Part shown: positions 8,332 to 13,377 of the stretch, piece by piece | Position numbering within the stretch: the stretch's first letter is position 1 | Layout of the letters: the number at the start of each line of letters is the position of its first letter | Assembly (NCBI GenBank): GCA_900549415.1 | Contig: URNX01000036.1 | Location: 1-34,675, forward strand | DNA length: 34,675 nt | Source: an uncultured bacterium | GTDB taxonomy: Bacteria; Verrucomicrobiota; Lentisphaeria; Victivallales; UBA1829 | Reading direction: 5' to 3' | Notes under the pieces: model-generated | The model's database searches: none | What the model saw: the letters and a program-made list of their open reading frames with translations, nothing else | Told to the model about the DNA's origin: nothing | Translations under genes and position numbers: made by a program

Positions 8332-8851
8332 AGTTTTTCTCGCTGTTTTTCGCGAGGTTGTAGGCGGTATTGCGGTCGAAGGGGCCGGTCATGATGACGG
8401 CTTCCGCCTCTTCGCCGAGCTGGGCGGGTTTGAAGACGCGGTAGAGGACGCCGTCAATAATGAGTGCGACGTTCTGACCTTTGCGTTCGGTGGCGAGGTT
8501 TCCCCAGAGCATTTTTCCGCGGCGGTCGAGTGTAAGTTTGAGGTCGCAGAACTGCGGATCTTTTTTATTGGGCATGAGTTCGATTTTAGAGATGTTGCGC
8601 GAATGGATGAGGGAGTTTGTATTGATGTAAATGCGCTTGCCGTCGAAGGTCGTGACTTCCTGTTCGAGCGTTTCGGAGCGCGGGTATTTGACGACGTCGT
8701 GGATGGAGATTACGTAATCGGGTGTTGTTTCGAAGACGCTGGGGTTGACGAAGTCGTTGCCTTCCATGTTTTCGAGTGTGCGAAGGGTGTCGCATGAGGT
8801 GAATAGGAAGACGGCGCAGAGACCGAGTGCAGCAGCGGTTGATTTTTTCAT
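8309..8851 (-). CDS. Lipoprotein with a SecD P1-head-like domain
   Basis: A 180-residue protein whose N-terminus (MKKSTAAALGLCAVFLFTSC) is a lipoprotein signal with Cys20 as the probable lipidation site. The frame extends upstream, but the ATG at 8851 has GGAG at a proper distance and puts the signal peptide at the start. Residues 100-170 resemble the P1 head subdomain of SecD/SecDF: LKLTLDRRGKMLWGNLA, then GQNVALIIDGVLYRV, then a TGPFDRNTAYNLA ending, matching the family pattern 'LTLd.eGa..f..lT....G..lAivlDg.v...P......ITG.ft...A..LA'. Here it stands alone, without SecD membrane helices. A role in envelope protein handling is possible but not shown. It is followed by the 7651-8331 gene in the same unit. 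Confidence 0.75.
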   Translation of the reverse strand: MKKSTAAALGLCAVFLFTSCDTLRTLENMEGNDFVNPSVFETTPDYVISIHDVVKYPRSETLEQEVTTFDGKRIYINTNSLIHSRNISKIELMPNKKDPQFCDLKLTLDRRGKMLWGNLATERKGQNVALIIDGVLYRVFKPAQLGEEAEAVIMTGPFDRNTAYNLAKNSEKNYGIFNPK

Positions 8852-8882
8852 ATGAATAAGCTCCGTAATTACAGGTTGATAC

Positions 8883-8910
8883 ACTATAACATAAGAGTTG
8901 GAAAATGCAA
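8883..8910 (-). promoter_or_regulatory. Candidate promoter for the lipoprotein gene
   Basis: On the minus strand TTGCAT (8910-8905) and TATAGT (8888-8883) are 16 bp apart, about 32-37 bp upstream of the lipoprotein start. The -10 is good, the -35 only matches at TTG. The -35 lies in the T-rich tail of the terminator hairpin at 8910-8943. Confidence 0.5.
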
Positions 8911-9123
8911 ATGCCCGCACAAAGAAATCTTCATGCGGGCATTCGGGGGAAACTTGTCAAAGTAAACGCTCAGACAAAAATCTGTTGTGATCCCGAAACA
9001 TTGGACGGGGTATTGCCGCCGGGGATGAGTTCGGAATTCGAACTTCCGTTTGACGTCACCGCTCCGGAATTCGTCGAAATCGACGGCGTGCCTTATTGCG
9101 CGAAAAAAGAAACTGACATGTGA
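8905..9123 (+). pseudogene. 5'-truncated phage gene fragment
   Basis: An open frame of 72 codons lies immediately upstream of the tail assembly chaperone gene. Its first 13 codons run through the terminator hairpin, so the apparent start codons at 8905 and 8911 are probably accidental and no good ribosome site precedes them. The part from about 8944 on (RGKLVKVNAQTKICCDPE and onward, ending YCAKKETDM) looks like a real C-terminal piece of a protein, and its stop is closely followed by the next gene's ribosome site. In tail modules this position is usually held by a tail tube or other tail gene, but I cannot assign the family. Confidence 0.5.
8910..8943 (-). terminator. Intrinsic terminator, probably of the tRNA operon
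   Basis: Ten-bp perfect inverted repeat AATGCCCGCA (8910-8919) and TGCGGGCATT (8934-8943) with a 14-nt loop. On the minus strand it is followed by TTGCATTTT, so termination is directed leftward; the plus-strand side is not T-rich. No complete minus-strand gene reads into it directly. The nearest upstream transcription unit in that direction is the tRNA-Gly/tRNA-Tyr operon, now 1.7 kb away beyond the phage relic. I infer that it was that operon's terminator before the insertion. Confidence 0.65.
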
Positions 9124-9134
9124 GGAGTTTGAAG

Positions 9135-9398
9135 ATGATTGAGAAAGAAGTCATTCTGACCATCGGCGGAACTGATTTTGCGTTCCGCGTGACGACTGTT
9201 GCCTACAATGCCTACATCAACGAACTGAAGCCGGACAGCAAAGTCACGCCGTCCATCGACTTTGTACGCAAAGCTCTTGTGGACAAGAAGCAGCGTCCGG
9301 AACTCGACGCCTTGTGTGACCAGGGGCTTGCGGTTGAGATTGCGGGAAAACTGGTTGAGACCTTCCGGCCGGAAGTGGAGATTGTGGTAAAAAACTGA
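9135..9398 (+). CDS. Phage tail assembly chaperone, short form
   Basis: An 87-residue protein beginning MIEKEVILTIGGTDFAFRVT, with YNAYINELKPDSKVTPSIDFVRKAL in the middle and an acidic end before the terminal VVKN. This build resembles short putative tail assembly chaperones of siphophages and myophages (TAC_10-like families; from memory, not searched). These proteins are made ahead of the tape measure gene and wrap the tape measure protein during tail assembly. I chose ATG 9135 over the GTG at 9120 because GAGGAG at 9122-9127 is well placed for 9135. The gene ends in A AAA AAC TGA, a slippery site allowing a longer product. It belongs to the tail relic, so it may no longer be functional. Confidence 0.72.
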   Translation: MIEKEVILTIGGTDFAFRVTTVAYNAYINELKPDSKVTPSIDFVRKALVDKKQRPELDALCDQGLAVEIAGKLVETFRPEVEIVVKN

Positions 9399-9577
9399 CC
9401 GAGCGGCTCCGGCGTCTTGAAAAAGACAAAGGTTCACTCGATCTGCTGAGCGTTTATGCCCGGAAATATTTTCCGGGCAGACCGCTCGACACCGACTGCC
9501 TTGCCGAAGCCGCGTTTCTGGAATGGGATTACTGGCAGAAGTTCGGAACGATTCTCAAGAATCTTCTGGGAGGATGA
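9135..9577 (+). CDS. Tail assembly chaperone, -1 frameshift (long, GT-like) form
   Basis: A -1 slip at the heptamer A AAA AAC (9389-9395), just before the TGA of the short form, continues into a 60-codon frame that ends with TGA at 9575-9577, giving a product of about 147 residues. The added part reads LTERLRRLEKDKGSLDLLSV at first, then YARKYFPGRPLDTD and a Trp-rich AFLEWDYWQKFGTILKNLL ending. This downstream frame holds no ATG, GTG or TTG, so it can only be reached by frameshifting. G/G-T pairs made this way directly ahead of the tape measure gene are a conserved trait of tailed phages (established). The joint peptide fits that pattern in size, position and direction of shift. Confidence 0.68.
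9389..9395 (+). promoter_or_regulatory. Slippery heptamer for -1 programmed frameshifting
   Basis: A AAA AAC in the zero frame of the chaperone gene, followed immediately by TGA. A GGAG at 9377-9380, eight bases upstream, could act as a stimulatory internal Shine-Dalgarno, as in dnaX. A perfect 14-bp palindrome CTTCCGGCCGGAAG lies at 9362-9375. I could not identify a convincing downstream stem-loop. Confidence 0.68.
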
Positions 9578-9736
9578 TCACTTGTACGGGCATTTCCACC
9601 GTTCGTTCGGGTGATCCGCAAGCCAGCGTTCTTTGCGCATTTTCACGTTCGAGGGATGATTGGAAGGAAGAAAACAGGAGCGAATCCCATCGAAGATACC
9701 TCCCGCAAGACATGTAAGAATAAGAAATTCAAGCAT
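9578..9736 (-). CDS. Small protein encoded antisense inside the tail module
   Basis: A 52-residue protein (MLEFLILTCLAGGIFDGIRS at the start) with a short hydrophobic N-terminus followed by a basic, Trp-containing tail (KERWLADHPNERWKCPYK). The ATG at 9736 is preceded by TGGAGGTGAT on the minus strand (9750-9741), a near-perfect anti-16S match with good spacing, far better than the sites of neighbouring phage genes. Its stop codon abuts the stop of the frameshifted chaperone frame. I do not recognise the family. A 'moron'-type or host-derived small membrane-associated protein is possible. The frame continues upstream, but the strong ribosome site fixes this start. Confidence 0.55.
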   Translation of the reverse strand: MLEFLILTCLAGGIFDGIRSCFLPSNHPSNVKMRKERWLADHPNERWKCPYK

Positions 9737-9791
9737 AGTAATCACCTCCAACAGGTAACATAGCATAAAAAAAGAAGAAAGCAAATACGAT

Positions 9792-10640
9792 ATGAGCACA
9801 GCCCTTGAAAAATTGACATATACCATTCTCCTTGTTGACAAGCTGAGTCAGCCAGCGCAAAATATTTGCAAATCAATGCAGAAGATACAAAAAGAAAGCC
9901 AAGCTGCATTTTCCAGTGTAATGAAAGGTTTTTCTGGACTTCTAGCTTCTTCAACAATCTTTTCATCTTTTACTGCTCCCGCCCGCGAATTTGAAAAATC
10001 TCTGAACGAGGTTGCTTCTCTTGGAACTTCTGCCGATGATCTTGATGCACTTTCAAAAGCCAGCAAATCTTTTGCCATGCAGTTTGGCGCAGACGCTGCT
10101 TCGGTTGCGCGGTCCGCGTATGATATTCAATCAGCGATTCACGGTCTTGCAAAGGGTGCACTTGCGGCGTTTACCTATCAGGGAAACATGCTCGCAAAGG
10201 CAACAAAAGCGGATGCGGCAACAATTACCAAGTTCCAGGGAACGATGTACAACATCTTTGAGAAATCCGCGAACAAGATGGGACAGGCGAAATGGATTGA
10301 AGCGTTGACCGGCAAGACAGCGTATGCTATCAAGATGTACAAATCCTCCGGAAATGATATGTCCCAGGCATTCACCAATCTCGGTTCAATCGGGCAGAAG
10401 GCCGGTGTTTCGCTTGATGAGCAACTTGCAGTTCTTGGAACTTTGCAGGGAACCATGGGCGGAGCAAACGCGGGAACGGCCTACAAAGCGTTTCTGAATA
10501 CCGTTGGACGCGCACAATTGAAAACGAAAAGCGGAGAGGTTCTCAAGTTTTCCGATGAAAGCGGGAAGATATTGCGTCTCGCGGAGAACCTTCAGTCAAG
10601 GAAAATTAGTGGGAAGCGAAAACACATTGGTTTAAGATAA
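9792..10640 (+). pseudogene. Truncated phage tail tape measure protein (TP901-type N-terminus)
   Basis: The 282 codons begin MSTALEKLTYTILLVDKLSQ and continue with the arrangement typical of TP901-like tape measure N-termini: an FxxPAREFEKSLNEVASLGTS block, an SVARSAYDIQSAI block, an A-K-A-T-KADAATI stretch, a SLDEQLAVLGTLQGTM block and a GTAYKAFLNTV block. Tape measure proteins are normally 600 to more than 1000 residues and end in helical and hydrophobic regions that set tail length. Here homology-like sequence stops near LAENLQSRK (about 10600), and an unrelated basic tail runs to a stop 4 bp before the tRNA-Tyr gene. The gene is therefore broken at its 3' end. Base use is more A/T-rich than in the host genes. 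Confidence 0.75.
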
Positions 10641-10644
10641 AAAA

Positions 10645-10729
10645 TGGTGGTGGGAGATGGATTCGAACCATCGAAGTCAGCGACAGCAGATTTACAGTCT
10701 GCTCCCTTTGGCCGCTCGGGAATCCCACC
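10645..10729 (-). tRNA. tRNA-Tyr (anticodon GTA)
   Basis: An 85-nt class II tRNA with the CCA encoded (10647-10645). The acceptor stem GGTGGGA pairs with TCCCACC, the anticodon GTA lies at 10695-10693 in loop CTGTAAA, a long variable arm is present, and the T-arm GGTTCGAATCC is intact. It is the second gene of a two-tRNA operon, 7 nt after tRNA-Gly. The tape measure pseudogene stop lies 4 bp beyond its 3' end. Confidence 0.96.
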
Positions 10730-10736
10730 ACAGCTC

Positions 10737-10810
10737 TGGAGCGGGTGAAGGGAATCGAACCCTCACAATCAGCTTGGAAGGCTGATGTTCTACCATTGAA
10801 CTACACCCGC
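10737..10810 (-). tRNA. tRNA-Gly (anticodon TCC)
   Basis: A 74-nt tRNA with encoded CCA (10739-10737). The acceptor stem GCGGGTG pairs with CACCCGC, the D-arm is AGTTCAATGGTAGAAC, the anticodon TCC lies at 10778-10776 and the T-loop is GGTTCGATTCC. It is transcribed first, from the promoter at 10826-10853. Confidence 0.96.
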
Positions 10811-10825
10811 TTGAGGTATGTGTGT

Positions 10826-10853
10826 AATATACTCCGTTATCGCATAATGTCAA
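10826..10853 (-). promoter_or_regulatory. Promoter of the tRNA-Gly/tRNA-Tyr operon
   Basis: On the minus strand a perfect TTGACA (10853-10848) and TATATT (10831-10826) are separated by 16 bp. The predicted start lies about 10 nt before tRNA-Gly. Confidence 0.8.
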
Positions 10854-10968
10854 ATCATTTTTTTATTTTATTTTAATTTTTTTCCCGCACTCCTCATTCA
10901 TCTTCTCCGGAAAAAGGCTCTGGTGAACTCAAATTGTACATATTTCTCAATATTTTTGCATTCCGCAC

Positions 10969-10996
10969 TTGACATTTTATTTACCCGTGTTATCTT
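10969..10996 (+). promoter_or_regulatory. Promoter of the LacI-type regulator
   Basis: TTGACA at 10969-10974 and TATCTT at 10991-10996 with a 16-bp spacer. The predicted start (about 11003) lies just ahead of the operator at 11010-11028, a layout that fits autoregulation. Confidence 0.72.
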
Positions 10997-11009
10997 AAAA
11001 ACAGAAGGA

Positions 11010-11028
11010 TATTATACGTGCAATATGA
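11010..11028 (+). promoter_or_regulatory. Candidate operator 1 (19-bp element over the regulator start)
   Basis: TATTATACGTGCAATATGA. Its core TATTATACGTGCAATA is an imperfect palindrome centred on ACGT with TATT/AATA arms, the form expected for a LacI-family site with a central CG. It overlaps the ATG of the regulator gene and lies downstream of the predicted transcription start. An exact copy, inverted, is at 12091-12109. Confidence 0.7.
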
Positions 11029-12077
11029 GAAACAGCGCTGAGAAAAAAACTTTGCCGAATACTCCGCGGGGACGCGTCACCATCCGCATGGTCGCCGACC
11101 GCGCGGGGGTCTCCAGTGCGGCCGTTTACGCGGCGCTCAACCGGAACCCGCGCTCCAATATCGGAGTGAGCGAAGAAAAACGGAAGACCATTCAGAAGGT
11201 CATCGCGGAGCTCGGGTACATCCCGAACAACTCCGCGCGCATGCTCGTATCCGGACGCAGCAGCAATATCGGCGTGCTCCTCAACACCATTGACGTTCAG
11301 TTCAGCCGGATGCTCGGACGCGCGATTTCCGAACGCTGCATGCAGCATGGTCTCATGGCGTTCGTTGAATACTACAACTTCGATCCGGCGCTCGAGCGGC
11401 GCAAACTCGAAATGTTCTTCTCCCGCGGAATTGACGCTCTTGTCGCAATCGCCAGCGGAGATTTCAACCGCGATCTCTTCGAGGGATTCTCCGCAAACGG
11501 AATTCCGCTCGTTTTCTGCGAGCACAATGCGCTTTCCATTGCAAACAGCAGATACGTCGGAGTCAGCGAAACCGATATTGCGAATACGCTCGGCGAATTC
11601 ATCACGCGCAACGGCGTACGCAGAACCGCGTACCTGAGCTATGTAGGATGGAGCAACCCGATCGGCGTCCGCGCGTTTCAGATCGCGGAGATGCTCAAAC
11701 AGAAAAATGTCGTGCTTGCCGCTCACTGCGAATCCGCCGGGTTTCCCGACGTCGCCGCATTCATCCGGCAGATTTTCGAGATGCCCGAAAGCGAACGTCC
11801 GCAGCTTCTCGTCGCCTTTACCGATGAACTCGGAAGCATTGCCGTCAATGCCATTCTCTCCAGCGGGCATACCCTCAGGGAACTGCCCGTCATCGGCATC
11901 GACGGACAGGAGCGTCCGTTCGACACGGTCCCGCTGACTTCGGTCTATCTTCCCTTTGAAGCCATCGTCGACCAGATCTGGAAGAGCGTTGACGCCGGAA
12001 TGCAGCGCACTCCCGTTGTTCCCGCGGATCTTCATTCCTCGCTTCTTCTGCGGGACAGTACACCGGGGATGAACTGA
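11025..12077 (+). CDS. LacI-family transcriptional regulator
   Basis: A 350-residue repressor-type regulator. Residues 18-45 form the helix-turn-helix (VTIRMVADRAGVSSAAVYAALN) and residues 65-79 the hinge region (YIPNNSARMLVSGRS). The rest is a periplasmic-binding-protein-like sensor domain with late conserved elements such as LPVIGIDGQE. The recognition helix reads SSAAVYAALN rather than the common SxxTVSRVLN. I chose the ATG at 11025 because it has GAAGGA upstream and puts the DNA-binding domain near the N-terminus; the longer open frame begins before the promoter. Paired operators flank the gene, and a rhamnogalacturonan locus follows it, so the effector is probably rhamnose or a rhamnogalacturonan oligosaccharide (inference). 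Confidence 0.9.
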   Translation: MRNSAEKKTLPNTPRGRVTIRMVADRAGVSSAAVYAALNRNPRSNIGVSEEKRKTIQKVIAELGYIPNNSARMLVSGRSSNIGVLLNTIDVQFSRMLGRAISERCMQHGLMAFVEYYNFDPALERRKLEMFFSRGIDALVAIASGDFNRDLFEGFSANGIPLVFCEHNALSIANSRYVGVSETDIANTLGEFITRNGVRRTAYLSYVGWSNPIGVRAFQIAEMLKQKNVVLAAHCESAGFPDVAAFIRQIFEMPESERPQLLVAFTDELGSIAVNAILSSGHTLRELPVIGIDGQERPFDTVPLTSVYLPFEAIVDQIWKSVDAGMQRTPVVPADLHSSLLLRDSTPGMN

Positions 12078-12090
12078 TTTTTCTGAACCA

Positions 12091-12109
12091 TCATATTGCA
12101 CGTATAATA
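12091..12109 (-). promoter_or_regulatory. Candidate operator 2, overlapping a TATAAT element
   Basis: On the minus strand this is the same 19 bp as at 11010-11028. Read on the plus strand it contains TATAAT at 12103-12108, a perfect -10, with only a weak -35-like TTCTGA (12081-12086) at 16 bp. A repressor bound here would cover the -10 of the downstream unit (pseudopilin, rhaM, lyase, transporter). Confidence 0.7.
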
Positions 12110-12147
12110 AACAAGGGAAACGGAGGAAAAAGGAAAATATGAGATAT

Positions 12148-12168
12148 GAAACGGGCATTGCCTGTTTC
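12148..12168 (+). promoter_or_regulatory. 21-bp near-perfect palindrome in the leader
   Basis: GAAACGGGCA-T-TGCCTGTTTC: ten pairs around one base, with a single G/T mismatch that would be a wobble pair in RNA. It lies about 40 bp downstream of operator 2 and 65 bp before the pseudopilin start. It could be a second regulator's operator or a leader hairpin; the sequence alone does not decide. Confidence 0.45.
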
Positions 12169-12232
12169 AGAAATCCAACGGATTTGAGACGAAAAGACAA
12201 ACGGAAGAGAAAAACGAAAGGCAGACAAAACA

Positions 12233-13033
12233 ATGAAACACAAAGCGTCAGACATTCTCATGTTCCATCGGCGGAGAATCCGGTATTTCTCGCTTATAGA
12301 ACTCCTTATTGTAATAGCGATCATCGCAATCCTTGCCGGGCTGCTCATGCCGGCGTTGAACAAGGCGCGGGGAAAGGCGTACGGAATCAGCTGCGTTTCC
12401 AATCAGAAGCAGATAGGAACCGCCTACAACATGTATACCGGCGACAATGCGGAGTACTGGCCGGAAATTGATATTTTCACGGCTCCGAGAATGTCGCATT
12501 TTGAGTTTTTCGCGGAATACTACAACCTCAACCCTCCCGTTTTTGTCTGTCCCGGCGCGCCCCTCCGGACCAGCAAGAACAAGGAGGAACTGAAGAGCTT
12601 CTATTGGGAAAGCTTCACTGAGGCGCCGAAACTCGATGCGTTCTACAAGGCGGAATCCAATATCACCAAACGTCTCTGCAGCTATGGAACCAGCGAATGG
12701 ATTCTGATGAAACATGCGACGACCGAGGATAAGGGAGGACTCAACAGGCCGCTCAAGAATTCCAGCTTTGTCAGCCCCAGCGGCGTCGGAATCGTCGGCG
12801 ACTCACGGCTCTACAACGTTGCCGCATGGAAACGCTGTTCGCCCAAGTACATTTTTGACGGCGAGTACGCTTCCGGAAACTGGCGGATCGCCTACAGCGG
12901 ACCGCGCCACGGCGACAGCTCCTGCAACATTCTGTTCGCGGACGGTCATGTCGAGAACCGCAAAGAGGTTTACGCGCAGTACTACACGCGGAGAGAATTC
13001 GTCCGCATCAGCCCGCACCGCCGCGACCTTTAA
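12233..13033 (+). CDS. Pseudopilin-like protein (H-x10-DG type) of the rhamnogalacturonan locus
   Basis: A 266-residue protein with an 18-residue basic leader and a type IV pilin/type II pseudopilin-like N-terminus: F19-SLIELLIVIAIIAILAGLLMPALNKAR, with Glu at +5. The residue before the Phe is Tyr, not the Gly that prepilin peptidase normally needs. The C-terminal domain ends in a GPRHGDSSCNILFADGH motif, close to the H-X9-DG signature of prepilin-like proteins abundant in PVC bacteria, but with one extra residue between His and Asp. The ribosome site is weak. It is the first gene after operator 2 and is followed by rhaM at 15 bp, implying co-regulation with pectin degradation. A surface or periplasmic glycan-handling role is inferred. 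Confidence 0.85.
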   Translation: MKHKASDILMFHRRRIRYFSLIELLIVIAIIAILAGLLMPALNKARGKAYGISCVSNQKQIGTAYNMYTGDNAEYWPEIDIFTAPRMSHFEFFAEYYNLNPPVFVCPGAPLRTSKNKEELKSFYWESFTEAPKLDAFYKAESNITKRLCSYGTSEWILMKHATTEDKGGLNRPLKNSSFVSPSGVGIVGDSRLYNVAAWKRCSPKYIFDGEYASGNWRIAYSGPRHGDSSCNILFADGHVENRKEVYAQYYTRREFVRISPHRRDL

Positions 13034-13048
13034 GACAGGAGCATCCGC

Positions 13049-13363
13049 ATGAAACGACACGCTTTCGCCATGCGTCTCAAGCCCGGAATGGCGGATGAAT
13101 ACCGCCGCCGCCACGACGCCATCTGGCCTGAACTCGTCCGCGAGCACCGCGACTGCGGCATTCACGACTATTCCATCTTCTTTGACGCCGCAACCGACAC
13201 GCTCTTCGCTTTCTGCAAACTTGACGACGACGGGACCTTCGCCGATATGCCCGAAGACGACGTTGTCAAACGCTGGTGGAAATACAATGCCGATCTGATG
13301 TACTGTCATGACGACAACCGCCCGGTCGGGCGCGATCTCGTCGAAGTCTTCCATATGGATTGA
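13049..13363 (+). CDS. rhaM: L-rhamnose mutarotase
   Basis: A 104-residue protein, exactly the usual length of RhaM, that interconverts the alpha and beta anomers of L-rhamnose. The start MKRHAFAMRLKPGMADEYRR, the conserved H22 (RRRHDAIWPEL), Y41 (IHDYSIF) and the WW pair in VKRWWKYNADLM match the family; His22 and Tyr41 coincide with the residues I recall as functional in the E. coli enzyme. AGGAG precedes the ATG. The gene lies between the pseudopilin and the rhamnogalacturonan lyase, tying the operon to rhamnose metabolism, although isomerase, kinase and aldolase genes are not in the window. Confidence 0.93.
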   Translation: MKRHAFAMRLKPGMADEYRRRHDAIWPELVREHRDCGIHDYSIFFDAATDTLFAFCKLDDDGTFADMPEDDVVKRWWKYNADLMYCHDDNRPVGRDLVEVFHMD

Positions 13364-13377
13364 GAAAGGAAAACAGA

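Larger units (their letters stand above)
8944..10600 (+). mobile_element. Prophage relic (tail module only)
   Basis: The stretch holds only a gene fragment, the chaperone pair, one antisense small gene and a truncated tape measure gene, with no integrase, capsid, portal, terminase or lysis gene. It lies on the 3' side of tRNA-Tyr, the usual place for integrase-mediated insertion at tRNA genes, and separates that tRNA from a terminator hairpin. Both end genes are cut. I looked for a copy of the tRNA 3' end near 8900-8990 as an attachment site and found none, so the outer ends are probably lost by deletion. The boundaries are approximate. Confidence 0.65.

Noticed and set aside
8900..10660. Attachment-site direct repeats for the prophage relic.
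   Set aside because: I compared the tRNA-Tyr 3' end with the 8890-8990 region and saw no matching copy, so no att sites are called.
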